The notes under the pieces were generated by a model. It ran no database searches and was not told where the DNA came from. It saw only the letters and a program-made list of their open reading frames with translations. A DNA stretch of 64,000 nt from Planctomycetota bacterium. Lineage in GTDB: Bacteria; Planctomycetota; Planctomycetia; Pirellulales; UBA1268. Both the position numbers and the translations under genes were made by a program. Numbering within the stretch: the first letter of the stretch is position 1; each line of letters starts with the position of its first letter. Location: contig QWOQ01000017.1 of NCBI GenBank assembly GCA_003669585.1, positions 248,001 through 312,000 on the forward strand, given 5' to 3'. Shown here piece by piece: positions 10,801-19,573 of this stretch.

Positions 10801-11950
10801 CAAACTTATGGTCGTGACAGCGGGCACAGGATACCGTCAGGCCGAGAAATGCTTTGGAAAAAGCGGCGATCTGATCGTCAATAAATCGAACCTTTTCGTC
10901 GAGTGCGTCGGTTGGTGCATATCCATGAAAGACCATCCGCCAGTGAGCCGGCCCGATTGCTGATTCATTGATCGTACCGGTGGGGTCGAGTCTTGGATTC
11001 TTCAAAAGATCACCCGCAATATGCTCGCGTATGAGCTGATCGATGGGCACATCAGCATTCATCGCGCGAATTAAATAATCGCGATAGTGTGACGTTCCTT
11101 GAATCTCAGGATCTCCCTCCGAACCATGGGTGTCGGCGTATCGAATCCAGTCCATCCAGTGCCGCGCCCAACGTTCACCAAATTCTGGTCGCGCAAGGAG
11201 ATGATCGACGAGCAACTCAAATTGTTTTGAATCCTTGAGCGTTTTTGTCCACTGATGTATTTCTTCGGGAGATGGCGGTATGCCAAGAAGTGCAAAAAAA
11301 GTGCGTCGTACAAGGGAATGCGGATCTGCCTCAGTCGCAGGCTGAATTTTTGCGGCGAGCAATTGTTCCAGTACAAAACAATCGATGGGGTGTTGTGAGG
11401 CTGATCCGTCGGAAATGTTCGGCGTTTCTGGATTACGAATTGGCTGAAAGCTCCACCACCTTTTACGCGCATTCAATGTCGCTTCCCATGAAGTGACGCT
11501 CGCGATTTCGTTCGCCGACGGGGCCTTCTCTCGAGGATCGGGGGCACCGTCGAGGATCCACTGTGAAAAGTTATTCACAGTTTCGGCATCAAGTTTTCCT
11601 GAATTTTTCGGCATTTTGAGGCCGTCAATCTCATGCCGAAGAATTGCCAGCAGCCTACTTTCAGCAGGTTTTCCTGGAACAATGACCGCGCCCAAATCGC
11701 CCCCCGCCAAGAGAGGCACTCTGGCATCAAGTGCGAAACCTCCGGAAGAATCTGTGGACGAGTTGTGACACGAATAGCACCGCTCCACGAGCACAGGTCG
11801 AATGTGAGACTCAAAAAATTCAAAGCGGTCGGGTTCCGCTCCCTTTGCAACGCAGTTTGTCTCAAAGACTGTCTCAGAAATCACGAAGAGACACGCGAAG
11901 CCCGCTGCGACAAGCATCGTTCGACTGAGGAAAAACACATTCACGATCAT
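7847..11950 (-). CDS. PSCyt1-DUF1549-DUF1553 cytochrome-like protein with a LamG-type domain
   Basis: 1367 residues, the largest protein in the window. The ATG at 11950 has AAAGGA 5 nt upstream. A signal peptide covers about residues 1-38. PSCyt1 follows, with CYSCH (C58, C61, H62). DUF1549 shows ERWARHWMDWIRYADTHG and CARCHDHKFDPVSQRDYY. A beta-rich insert follows, then DUF1553 (NPLTARVLSNRIWHHLFGRG). Near residues 1140-1310 there is a concanavalin-like LamG module (TLEAWVQLDSLTQRGGG), a fold often used to bind or cut glycans. It is the first gene of a minus-strand series that runs to the window edge. Export is likely; the LamG insert suggests contact with a polysaccharide, which is inference. 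Confidence 0.92.
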   Translation of the reverse strand: MIVNVFFLSRTMLVAAGFACLFVISETVFETNCVAKGAEPDRFEFFESHIRPVLVERCYSCHNSSTDSSGGFALDARVPLLAGGDLGAVIVPGKPAESRLLAILRHEIDGLKMPKNSGKLDAETVNNFSQWILDGAPDPREKAPSANEIASVTSWEATLNARKRWWSFQPIRNPETPNISDGSASQHPIDCFVLEQLLAAKIQPATEADPHSLVRRTFFALLGIPPSPEEIHQWTKTLKDSKQFELLVDHLLARPEFGERWARHWMDWIRYADTHGSEGDPEIQGTSHYRDYLIRAMNADVPIDQLIREHIAGDLLKNPRLDPTGTINESAIGPAHWRMVFHGYAPTDALDEKVRFIDDQIAAFSKAFLGLTVSCARCHDHKFDPVSQRDYYAMFGILGSCRPGRTLIDAPDVLGRHREELRRKKPEIRTAVAGQWSRLMPDVGTRMNALVAAADTPTSLLHLFNVIGKDVDGGMSFEQALDRQQNAWRKDHENRLAFAGTTRSANWNFSQQEDVAEWFENGNATTPVHPSSVAGDFSVAAEGDGTIATIVPAGIYSNMVSNKHALRLTSPTIDLDENTKLWVQSIGDGGAAVRYVVQNFPRNGPNYSVTRLTREWKWQAFDLTYWSGDDIHIELATAPDAPLPTDDDARSWFGVRNVVLQKKDQPAPSEALEALDGLFEEISQSPPRSVEELNACFVRALLSAVTRWSEGKARDTDALLLDASVRQNILENRLSKMTEIEPLVQEYRKLESDVIVPTRVPGLDETIACDQALFERGDHKKPAAVVPRRFLEMIDATPYQTVGSGREKLAEDILRGDNPLTARVLSNRIWHHLFGRGIVATPDNLGRLGERPTHPELLDHLAHRLRSEGWSLKQFVRSVVISRTWKTDSFPSEVAKQIDPENRLLSHAFVRRLEAEAIRDSVLMVSGALNRTQFGPSVDGSTPRRSVYVRVARNSLDPFLRTFDFPEPFSATGRRDDTNVPAQSLVFLNDPRIAALSGQWAAAILADQSLATDEQRIEQMILSAIGRPPRSGEVTRFKELLASTRQAEQHRTEELLDLDARQTALQLIVKQIMDPLRQALESTTQQSVLDARDSAPTGIARWEFADNLQDSIGTAHGTAHAGARLNAKSLHTTGQGYVVTAPLGQSIREKTLEAWVQLDSLTQRGGGAITIQTPDGHEFDSIVFGEQVSGEWLAGSNFFARTKSFGGPVEADAMKGPVHLAVTYSADGTISGYRNGIAYGESYKASKPVEFIAGQAVVSFAIRHLPAGENKMLQGRISRAQVFDRALSPKEIGLLYKAGGGGVPDEDVFARLEKKDQQKVLQIRSDIANIEHKRASLRPLSATTDPSKPWSEIARVLFMFKEFIYLR

Positions 11951-12456
11951 GGTTTCCTTTTCACATCACAAACTAGGATCGCGACTCTTTCCGAAATCCG
12001 TTCGCAGCAATTACATGACTCTTCACTCAAGACGCAGCCGATATTCGATGGAGTCAATGGCTCTTTTGTAAGCGGCAGACGGGCTGTTTGGATTGTCCGA
12101 ATGTCACGAACAGGAGGAAGACAAAAACAAAGATGTCAAAAAACGAATACATCGATTTGCATTGAAATGATTTCTGACGCCGTTATCTTTCTCAAACCAC
12201 TCCGCCACAGGCTCGTTCGAGGCCCCTTTGATTTTTGCATAATCATACGCTGTGCGGCATTACGCTGCTCCCAGAGCCTCCTCGGACACTGAGCGATTTT
12301 TATTGTTGCTGTTTACTGGCTTGATTGGGCTTGATTGGCGACTTTGCAAATGAAAGGAACGCCGTTTGCGAGTTGCAATCCTCTATTGCCGCAAAGCTCG
12401 CCGTAAGGCCACATCTGAAATTGCGGACGGTTTCTTCCAAAAAAAGGGCCCAAGCC
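11951..12456 (+). other. Divergent intergenic region
   Basis: 506 bases separate the minus-strand cytochrome series from the plus-strand calcium-repeat protein, so promoters for both directions should lie here. I saw no confident -35/-10 pair and no RNA gene. A 10-bp tandem repeat at 12320-12339 is listed separately. Reading frames that cross the region lack start signals and family motifs. Confidence 0.5.
12320..12339. repeat. Short tandem direct repeat
   Basis: Two adjacent copies of CTTGATTGG plus one variable base (g, then c). The pair lies about 120 nt before the start of the calcium-repeat protein. It could be a regulator site or chance. Confidence 0.5.
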
Positions 12457-14292
12457 ATGCGAAGTCTATTTTTGAAGTCTGTGTTGACGGTTGCCGGGAT
12501 CGCATTCACGTTTTCTTTTGCTGTGATAGCCGTAGCCACACCTCCCGCTCTCAGCGTGCCGTCGAAGCCCGCTTGGAAGATTCAAGCCACCGCTCCTGCG
12601 GCAAAAGCAATTCCGCGCACAAACTCCGGGATCACTCGAAAAGGAATATCGCCACGAGTGACGATGCCTTCACAAAAGCCGAGCATCGTGAACAAGCCAT
12701 TTCCTACAAAACCTCGGCCCAGCCCAACGGGCAAGGGCCTCGTCGGTCGTGGCATCGTCACCGACCCGATTCCTCAAAAACCTACGCCCAACCCGGTGGC
12801 TCCGCTCCCCGGGCCTCGCACGGGGCCCGTTGTGATCTCAGTACCGGTCTTCGTAGGGCCGTCGTTGGTTCCTCGCACGCGGATCGATCCATCCTCCATC
12901 CAACCGATCGCGCAACCGGTATCGAAGCCAGTGCCGCAGTTTGTGCCGAAGAATTCCAGTAGACCCAATGGTGTGATGGCGATGAATCACGTCTGGCAGC
13001 CCAATACCCAATGCCTCGCTTTTGGAGGCGCTCCCGACATCAATAATAATGGCATTCCAGACGTGATTGTTTTTGCAACAGGTGGCAACCCACCATTGGC
13101 GATTAAGTACAATCCGGCAGAACCTCTCGACGCGTTTGGGGTGCCGGCGTTCCTGCACTTAGATGCCAACGGCGATAACGTCATGGACTGGCTCTCCTCT
13201 TTTTGGACTCCTCACAACTCTCTTTTTCAAGATCCTTTTGGAGATGATGACGGTGACCTGTACCTGAACTTTGAGGATGAATACTTTGCGGATAACGACG
13301 GTGATGGTCTTGTGAACCTCAACGATCCAACCCCCTGCGGCGATGCGGTTGGGGGCGATAATATTCCCAACGTTGGTGGCGGGCCGTTCTTTCCGATTCC
13401 AATTCCAATGCCACTTCCACGAGGCGTTCGACCTCCTTCGGAAAGAGTCTTCGGACTTGGAGAGCCAACGGTTTTTCATTCTGATGAACCCGTAGAGCAC
13501 TCCGTGCTCGCTCTGTCGATCGGTGACGTTGATGCCGATAGCGACAACTCAAGTCCGACCCGTGAGTCCGATCACAGTGCAACCGAAGAGACGGTAGAAG
13601 ATAGTGGCGAAGGCATGTTGATTGAGGCGTCGCTGGCAGAGGTTCGTCAAGTTGTACCTTTTGAAGTGATGCTCAACACCGTCACTGACGCAAGCCGCGT
13701 GCGGTTTGGTGATGATGGGAAAAATCTGACGCTCTGGTCATCGAACCCTCTGGCGAATAGCAACGCCCGACAAATCGAATGGGGCACCATGTATAGTACT
13801 GGCGATTTTGGGTTTTCCGCTGGAACGTTTCGACGGTTTTATATCGAGGCCACGACCAACAGCCGCCATCGCATTGCTGTGGAAGTGGATTCCGGTGGCC
13901 GCGACGAGTGGCTCGTCGTGGATGGCTTGATCATGACCGCACAAGTCGCTGCGTTATCGGCTTCGCAATGGCTTCCTGCTGCCGCAATTCCGCAGGTGCC
14001 AACTCTCTGCGTATCTGATGTCTTTCTTCTGCCGGCTCAGGGTATCGGAACAGCCAAGGGAAAGGTCGCGATCAAGTGTGGAGCGATTGCCGTTCAATGC
14101 GAGGTGATTGAGTGGACCAATTCACTTCTCAAGGCACAGATGACGGGTCTCGCACTCGACAGTCCGGCGCCGGCGCATGTGATCGTCACACTGGCCGACG
14201 GCCGGGAGGCTGCCTCGATCTCGGTGACATTACTCCCCGCGGCGGCAGCCGTCACTCAAGCCTCAACAGAAATAGCAAATGCACATCGGTAA
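12457..14292 (+). CDS. Secreted protein with proline-rich N-terminus, thrombospondin-3-like calcium repeats and a C-terminal Ig-like domain
   Basis: 611 residues from the ATG at 12457 (AAGG about 10 nt upstream, and a clear signal peptide, residues 1-27); a longer frame upstream has no signal character. Residues 28-170 are rich in Pro, Lys and Thr, like a linker. Residues 194-291 hold Asp/Asn loops (DINNNGIPD, DANGDNVMD, DDDGDLYLN, DNDGDGLVNLNDP) that match type-3 thrombospondin or EF-hand-like calcium sites. A second acidic linker spans about 370-400. The last 80 or so residues look like an IPT/TIG Ig-like fold. It is probably a calcium-stabilised surface or exported protein. I do not recognise a named family for the whole protein. 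Confidence 0.75.
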   Translation: MRSLFLKSVLTVAGIAFTFSFAVIAVATPPALSVPSKPAWKIQATAPAAKAIPRTNSGITRKGISPRVTMPSQKPSIVNKPFPTKPRPSPTGKGLVGRGIVTDPIPQKPTPNPVAPLPGPRTGPVVISVPVFVGPSLVPRTRIDPSSIQPIAQPVSKPVPQFVPKNSSRPNGVMAMNHVWQPNTQCLAFGGAPDINNNGIPDVIVFATGGNPPLAIKYNPAEPLDAFGVPAFLHLDANGDNVMDWLSSFWTPHNSLFQDPFGDDDGDLYLNFEDEYFADNDGDGLVNLNDPTPCGDAVGGDNIPNVGGGPFFPIPIPMPLPRGVRPPSERVFGLGEPTVFHSDEPVEHSVLALSIGDVDADSDNSSPTRESDHSATEETVEDSGEGMLIEASLAEVRQVVPFEVMLNTVTDASRVRFGDDGKNLTLWSSNPLANSNARQIEWGTMYSTGDFGFSAGTFRRFYIEATTNSRHRIAVEVDSGGRDEWLVVDGLIMTAQVAALSASQWLPAAAIPQVPTLCVSDVFLLPAQGIGTAKGKVAIKCGAIAVQCEVIEWTNSLLKAQMTGLALDSPAPAHVIVTLADGREAASISVTLLPAAAAVTQASTEIANAHR

Positions 14293-14444
14293 AAAACCGT
14301 AGCTTTCGTTTGAGATCGTGAGCTCTGCTTGCTGCTGATCTGTCGCGATCTGGAGATACTTCTCCGTCGGGCGCGATCTGGGCGATCTCCCCGTCGTCAT
14401 CGAATGGATGTGCCAGCTACTGATCGCCCACGGGAAGTCGGGAA

Positions 14445-14963
14445 TTACGGTTTTGGGGGCACGTTTGAGGCGTGTCCGCTGACGCACTGCCATTGCTGAT
14501 CTTTGAGTATCCAGACATTGGTAAATCGAGACAGCCGATCAAATGGCTTTCCGTTCTTGTCTTGGCCAACTTGCTTATAGTCACCGATATCAACGGCGAC
14601 TGTTCCGCCACCGTACACGCGAACATCGATTGAACTGGCCGCGGCGGATGTGAGCTTCTCGGCACTCTTTTTCATGTCAGCAATTCCCTCTGCCTTATTG
14701 AATCTTCTGCCCGATGGCTCGACATAAACGAAATCGGTTGCCCAGATTCGCTCAAGAATGGTTTCGTCTCGCTGGAGCATTGCTTTTGACCACTCTCCGG
14801 AGAGAATCCGAATCGTAGATTCGATCTCTTCCTTCGAAGCCTCAACAGTCGCTCCTTTGGGCTTCTGTGAAAGCTTGGGTTCTTCGGAAAACGCTTCGGT
14901 CGCGACGACGGTGGCGAGCATTCCGAGAGTCAAGACTTTGAACGTCGACAATGCAGAGTTCAT
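14445..14963 (-). CDS. Secreted SnoaL/DUF4440-like NTF2-fold protein
   Basis: 172 residues with a signal peptide (about 1-26) and a ~120-residue domain of the NTF2/SnoaL type: a helical start (SGEWSKAMLQRDETILERIW), then DFVYVEPSGRRFNKAEGIADM and beta strands ending in WILKDQQWQCVSGHAS. This matches DUF4440, a family of small cone-shaped proteins that bind ligands or act as simple isomerases; no specific reaction can be assigned. AGGAGA at 14972-14977 lies 8 nt before the ATG, which settles the start. The gene is convergent with the calcium-repeat gene and divergent from the aldo/keto reductase gene. Confidence 0.8.
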   Translation of the reverse strand: MNSALSTFKVLTLGMLATVVATEAFSEEPKLSQKPKGATVEASKEEIESTIRILSGEWSKAMLQRDETILERIWATDFVYVEPSGRRFNKAEGIADMKKSAEKLTSAAASSIDVRVYGGGTVAVDIGDYKQVGQDKNGKPFDRLSRFTNVWILKDQQWQCVSGHASNVPPKP

Positions 14964-14971
14964 ACAAATCG

Positions 14972-14977
14972 TCTCCT
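14972..14977 (-). promoter_or_regulatory. Ribosome binding site
   Basis: AGGAGA on the minus strand, 8 nt before the ATG at 14963. Confidence 0.7.
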
Positions 14978-15127
14978 ATAAAAGTGTAAACAAGCGTCAA
15001 CCGTACCCTTTTTATTCTCAGCCACGAACGAAGTACAAGTGATCGGTCGCGATCAATATCATTTCCATTCTCGTAAGCCGCAAGGTATCTTCTGTAAAAT
15101 CATCCTTTTAAAAAGCGAGCCGCCACA

Positions 15128-16120
15128 ATGCGAACACGAATTTTCCCTGCCACAGGACAGACTTTTTCTGAAATCGGACTCGGCACGTGGCAACTTGGCG
15201 GAACAGAGTGGGGCGACATTCCTGATTCGCTCGCTCTCGACACGCTTGCGGCGGCAGCCGAAGCTGGGGTTACATTTTTTGACACCGCCGACATCTACGG
15301 ACTTGGTCGCAGCGAATCACTCATTGGTCAATTTTTGAAAGGTCGTACTGATCGAGACCGATTCATTGTCGCTACAAAACTCGGACGCTGGCCCCAACCA
15401 GGATTTCCTGGAAATTTTGAGCCCTCGACAATTATTGCCCACACCGAGGCGTCGCTTCTGCGACTTGGTGTTGATTGTATTGATCTCACGCAGACCCACT
15501 GCATTCCTCACGAAGTGATGAAACACGGAGACGTTTTTCAGACACTCTCAAACCTTGTGAAGGCAGGAAAGATTCGCGCTTTTGGTGCAAGTGTCGAATC
15601 GATGGACGAAGCAATTGACTGTCTGGCGTGCACCGAACTCAAGAGCCTCCAAATCATCTTTAATATGTTGCGTCAAAAACCGATCGATGTGCTCTTCGAA
15701 AAAGCACAGTCTCAAGGTGTGGCGATCATTGTGCGGTTGCCGTTGGCCAGCGGGGTTCTCTCGGGAAAGTTTTCGCACGCAACCACATTTCCAGAGTCTG
15801 ATCATCGCAATTTCAATCGAGATGGACAGAAATTCAATGTTGGCGAAACGTTTGCTGGCGTTCCTTTCACAAAAGCAATCGAACTCGTTGATGAAATCCG
15901 TGCAATTATTCCAGCGTCGTTGAGCCTGCCACACAGTGCGCTGCGATGGTGTCTCGACCACGATGCCGTGACCACCGTCATCCCCGGTGCAACCCGACCC
16001 GATCAGGCCACAGCCAATGCCTCGGCCAGCGACTGCCCTCCCCTGTCATCAACCGTTCACGAACATCTGCGAACTTTTTATCGCGAACGCGTCGCCTCCC
16101 ATATTCGCGGTGCATACTGA
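15128..16120 (+). CDS. Aldo/keto reductase
   Basis: 330 residues. Motifs of the NAD(P)H-dependent aldo/keto reductase TIM barrel are clear: GLGTWQLGG at residues 17-25, FFDTADIYG with Asp52 and Tyr57, VATKLG with Lys84, and His124 in DLTQTHC, which completes the D-Y-K-H tetrad. The C-terminal VTTVIPGATRPDQATANA is the usual cofactor-binding segment. It is cytoplasmic (no signal). The substrate cannot be told from sequence. It stands alone on the plus strand, with a 164-nt divergent gap upstream and the DUF1559 gene 145 nt downstream. Confidence 0.93.
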   Translation: MRTRIFPATGQTFSEIGLGTWQLGGTEWGDIPDSLALDTLAAAAEAGVTFFDTADIYGLGRSESLIGQFLKGRTDRDRFIVATKLGRWPQPGFPGNFEPSTIIAHTEASLLRLGVDCIDLTQTHCIPHEVMKHGDVFQTLSNLVKAGKIRAFGASVESMDEAIDCLACTELKSLQIIFNMLRQKPIDVLFEKAQSQGVAIIVRLPLASGVLSGKFSHATTFPESDHRNFNRDGQKFNVGETFAGVPFTKAIELVDEIRAIIPASLSLPHSALRWCLDHDAVTTVIPGATRPDQATANASASDCPPLSSTVHEHLRTFYRERVASHIRGAY

Positions 16121-16265
16121 TCGCCTCAACGAGAACTCCGCCGTTCAATCTGTTTTTGGGAACAGGTTCCACGAAGAATTCCGCGGGAGATTTTAAAAAT
16201 CGGGTGTTCTCTTTTTGGAAAGCCCTCCGATTGCGTGTCTGCAAGAAGAGAGCTATTGTCACAGA

Positions 16266-17297
16266 ATGAATATCCTCAAATTTTCCGTGTGTTGGAGAGT
16301 TCCGCTGATCCACAATCACCCGCATCGTGACAGATCTCAAAGGGCGTTCACGCTCGTTGAACTGCTTGTAGTTATTGCCGTGATTGGAGTGCTCCTTGGT
16401 CTTCTTCTACCGGCTGTTCAGGCCGCGCGTGAAGCGTCGCGGCGGTCGAAGTGTTCAAATAATCTAAAGCAACTCGCTCTTGGGATTTTGTCTTATGAGA
16501 GCGTTCGCATGAAATTGCCGCTGGGCTATACCAATCCGGCTGGCTCAACAAAGTGGCATAGCTGGGTTCCCTTTGTCATGCCGTTTCTTGAAGAGAGCGC
16601 AAAAATGAAACAGTACGACTTCTCCGTAGAGTGGTGGAAATCACCGAATCGAGAAATTTCAATGACGCCTCTGCGTGTTATGCAGTGTCCCTCGACTCCC
16701 GCTTTGGATCGGATCGCAGACAAGCCCGAGTCGAGCCCACCGAATAAAACGGGATTTTGTGCTGACTATTTTGGCATGGCAGGCGTCAATAAAGAGATCA
16801 ATAATGCGCTGAGCGGTGCCGAACAGTTCACCTTCAACAGCAGTGATGCCTCTCCTTTGATTCTGCGAGGGCCACTTTTCTGGTACGCCACTGACAATCC
16901 ATTCAACTCGCTCGAACAGGTTACAGATGGCCAAAGTCGCACCATTCTGATCGGCGAGTGTGCCGGCCGTGAGGATGTGTGGCGCATTGGAAAAATGACG
17001 CCCGTCAACTACACCAGTTCCCCGGCTTCGCGGGCACGAGGTGGCGCTTGGTTGACCACCGACAATCCCTATCAAATCGGTAGCCGAACGGCGTGGAACG
17101 ATCCGTCGCCAATTCCAGGAAGGCTTGGAATCAATAATTCAAATGAATGGGGACATTGCCTCTATTCATTTCATCCCGGTGGAGCCAATGTCTCTATGTC
17201 GGATGGATCGGTGCACTTCATGGCGGCTGATATGTCGCTCCGACTGCTTGCCGAACTCTGTACGCGCGCAGGCGGGGAACCCTCGACCGAATTCTGA
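16266..17297 (+). CDS. DUF1559 family pseudopilin-like protein
   Basis: 343 residues from the ATG at 16266. A class III (type IV pilin) leader is visible: a basic N-terminus, then RAFTLVELLVVIAVIGVLLG and LLLPAVQAAREASRRSKC, which is diagnostic of the planctomycete DUF1559 family. The prepilin peptidase would cut just before FTLVE. The C-terminal WGHCLYSFHPGGANVSMSDGSVHF is the H-X-G-DUF1559 tail. These proteins are abundant in planctomycetes, and their function (surface fibre or type II secretion pseudopilin) is not settled. Residues before the leader are longer than usual, so the start is the least certain part. Confidence 0.92.
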   Translation: MNILKFSVCWRVPLIHNHPHRDRSQRAFTLVELLVVIAVIGVLLGLLLPAVQAAREASRRSKCSNNLKQLALGILSYESVRMKLPLGYTNPAGSTKWHSWVPFVMPFLEESAKMKQYDFSVEWWKSPNREISMTPLRVMQCPSTPALDRIADKPESSPPNKTGFCADYFGMAGVNKEINNALSGAEQFTFNSSDASPLILRGPLFWYATDNPFNSLEQVTDGQSRTILIGECAGREDVWRIGKMTPVNYTSSPASRARGGAWLTTDNPYQIGSRTAWNDPSPIPGRLGINNSNEWGHCLYSFHPGGANVSMSDGSVHFMAADMSLRLLAELCTRAGGEPSTEF

Positions 17298-17369
17298 CGT
17301 TCTGGGAACTTGAGTGTTTGAAGATCGTCAGCAAGTAATGTTCACGCAGGCTGAGAGTCACTTTTCCAC

Positions 17370-17942
17370 TTACGCTGCGTAGAGAGCACCCGTAAGCGTG
17401 AGCAGACCGATAATCTGTCTCTCTGCTGAAAAGCCTTGGGCACCGCTCGATTCAAAACGATACCCCATCGACTCGTACAACCGTCGTGCTGGGGTATTGT
17501 CAGGATAGACCTTGAGCCGAATCGCTTCCGCTCCGCGTCGCCTCGCAACATCGTGCAAAAAATGCATCATCGCCCGTCCAACCCCGCGACCTCTCGCTTC
17601 AGGGTGTACGACTATGTGCAGGCTTGGAATCGTAAATCCGTCTTCCCATCCGCGAAGCATGCCGTAGCCAACAAGCGGTGCATCGGGCGTATCTCCATCC
17701 GAAATAACTGCATACACATCGCGACCACGGTGCACTGCCAATCGCGCGGCTTCATCAGAGGTGAGAGGATGTGGATGAAATCGTTCGACATCTCCATTCT
17801 TCGAGAGCGACTCAAAAAGCCTGGCCAAAGCCGGACCATCAAAAGGAACTATTTGGCGGGCAGAGAGTTCGATAAAGTTTTGGTAGCTCATGAATGCGGT
17901 GGCTTTCGCAGAAAAATTCTGGGCTTTGGCTGATCGCTCCAT
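17370..17942 (-). CDS. GNAT family N-acetyltransferase
   Basis: 190 residues from the ATG at 17942, chosen because AGAGG lies 6 nt upstream; earlier in-frame starts exist. The acetyl-CoA site is plain: IVVHPEARGRGVGRAMMHFL, followed by AIRLKVYPDNTPARRLYESMGY, the usual motif A/B arrangement. It is a cytoplasmic acetyltransferase; substrate unknown. It is convergent with the DUF1559 gene (72 nt between the ends) and divergent from the esterase gene. Confidence 0.85.
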   Translation of the reverse strand: MERSAKAQNFSAKATAFMSYQNFIELSARQIVPFDGPALARLFESLSKNGDVERFHPHPLTSDEAARLAVHRGRDVYAVISDGDTPDAPLVGYGMLRGWEDGFTIPSLHIVVHPEARGRGVGRAMMHFLHDVARRRGAEAIRLKVYPDNTPARRLYESMGYRFESSGAQGFSAERQIIGLLTLTGALYAA

Positions 17943-18442
17943 CACGACCTCTTTAGAACGAAGTAGAAGTAGTGGTTTCATGCACATCGGGTCAATCCGA
18001 ACCGAATGGATCAATGATGAATACATTCCCCATTTTGCCAAGAACTCCTGTTTTCCTTTTCTTTTCTTTCTGATGCTGCCTGACATTGACCAACTCAGCG
18101 TTAGAAAAAATCTCGGTTTGTGGTCCCTTCATGGACAATCAAACTCTTTTTTGAGCGCGACAACTCGGCGAACTCCGTTGATTGAGTCTGTTACACTGTC
18201 CGTTGCTGGAAATATTTTACGGGGCTTTTGCGATTTCGAGCGTCCCGCATACTCCTCGACAGATGAGTCTCTTTCTTATGCCACACAAGCCATTTGATAG
18301 CAGACATCTCCTTGCAAAGATTCGGCCTCTTTTTTTCATGCCCTATTTTATCTCTAGGTTTATCTCTAGGTTTATCTCCAGGTTTATCTCCGCGATTATC
18401 TCCACGATTTATTCAAAGCCTCGGAAAATATTTCTCTTCGAT
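17943..18442 (+). other. Divergent intergenic region with a tandem repeat
   Basis: 500 bases between the acetyltransferase and the esterase. The frame of the esterase stays open to 18182 but codes a low-complexity FISR repeat caused by the DNA repeat at 18347-18406, and the signal peptide starts only at 18443, so I treat it as non-coding. No RNA gene was seen. Confidence 0.5.
18347..18406. repeat. Five-unit 12-bp tandem repeat
   Basis: Consensus tttatctcYagg in five direct copies: two of tttatctctagg, one tttatctccagg, one tttatctccgcg, and one attatctccacg. The array decays toward the gene, ending 36 nt before the esterase start. It lies in the likely 5' leader, so copy number could alter expression. 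Confidence 0.85.
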
Positions 18443-19567
18443 ATGCGTGCTGTTCCATGGATTGTGCTTGTGATCGCGACTTCCAGTGCAGCTCTTCTGG
18501 CCGCTGAACAAGACTGGTCGGGGGTGCAGATCGCATGGGTGGATGATCCACGCGCACCGAGTGACGTTCCCGGAGGAATTGAGCAACAACCCTCTCGCGG
18601 ATTGACTCGAAGAGCGCAGCGTCGTTCAGCGTCGCGTCGAAGAAACTCTCGCGAAGAAAGTGAACGCCTCGAAGAACCAACCGGTACGATCTCAACTCGT
18701 AAGCTTTCACCAACGTTCACTCGCAAAACAATCGTCGATACTGCAGGCCCCTCAAGCCTTGTCCACCGAAATATTTCCTATATCGACAATGGCGATTCCC
18801 GCCAACGTTTTGATCTCTATCTACCTTCCGGATGCGAAGCGCCGGCGCCGCTGGTGATTTGGTTTCATAGTGGCACGTGGCGCAGCGGCGACAAATCAGA
18901 CTGTCCGATCCGCTGGCTGGCAGAAGATGGATTTGCTGTGGCAAGTGTTGGCTACCGACTTTCTGACACCGCCGTTTTTCCAGCGCAGCTTGACGACTGC
19001 CGCGCAGCGTTGGCCTATCTTTCAAAAAATGCTGATCTCTGGGGAATCGATCCGAATAGGATCTGTGTTGCTGGATCATCCGCAGGCGGACATCTGGCAG
19101 CTCTCTTGGGAGTGCTTGGTGGAAGCGACGATCTTGCAGTGGTTACGTCACAAGACGCTGAATTCAAGAGTTCACACATTTCAGGAGTCTGTATGGTGTC
19201 AGCCCCTTCGGCACTGACACAACTCGGACCGAAGCACGACGTGGCGACATCATCCGCAAGCCTGCTTGTTGGAGGACCGCTCCTTGAGTTTCGCGAAGCT
19301 GCACAGCGAGCGAGTCCAGTGACCCATGTTTCTTCCGACGATCCCCCTTTTCTTATTGTGCATGCCACAAACGATCCCATTATGCCGGTCGATCAAAGCC
19401 GACGCATGGATGCAGCACTCAAAGCCAGCGGGGTTGAAAGCACGTTGATTGTACTCGACGGGTCTGGACACGATAAAGTTCTCCTCGACAATCCGACGAT
19501 TCGGCGTAGCGTTCTCAATTTTTTCAACCGAAATCTTCTCAGTCGAGTATCAACGGCAAACCCCTGA
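18443..19567 (+). CDS. Secreted alpha/beta hydrolase (esterase/lipase type)
   Basis: 374 residues from the ATG at 18443, the first codon of a good signal peptide (residues 1-21). Residues 40-100 are a basic, low-complexity linker rich in Arg and Ser. The hydrolase domain starts near residue 110. The nucleophile is Ser213 in GSSAGG, the acid is probably Asp311 (HATNDP), and the base is His343 (GSGHDK). The oxyanion segment is FHSGTW rather than the common HGGGW. The family resembles BD-FAE carboxylesterases that remove acetyl or feruloyl groups from plant or algal glycans; the real substrate is unknown. The metallophosphoesterase gene follows after 6 nt, so they are likely cotranscribed. Confidence 0.88.
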   Translation: MRAVPWIVLVIATSSAALLAAEQDWSGVQIAWVDDPRAPSDVPGGIEQQPSRGLTRRAQRRSASRRRNSREESERLEEPTGTISTRKLSPTFTRKTIVDTAGPSSLVHRNISYIDNGDSRQRFDLYLPSGCEAPAPLVIWFHSGTWRSGDKSDCPIRWLAEDGFAVASVGYRLSDTAVFPAQLDDCRAALAYLSKNADLWGIDPNRICVAGSSAGGHLAALLGVLGGSDDLAVVTSQDAEFKSSHISGVCMVSAPSALTQLGPKHDVATSSASLLVGGPLLEFREAAQRASPVTHVSSDDPPFLIVHATNDPIMPVDQSRRMDAALKASGVESTLIVLDGSGHDKVLLDNPTIRRSVLNFFNRNLLSRVSTANP

Positions 19568-19573
19568 GAACGC

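Noticed and set aside
14293..14444. Terminator between the convergent calcium-repeat and NTF2-like genes
   Set aside because: There are several partial repeats (gatctgg, gatctcc) but no stem with a T-run.
18182..18442. N-terminal extension of the esterase with FISR repeats
   Set aside because: The repeat is a DNA array read in frame; a normal signal peptide starts only at 18443.
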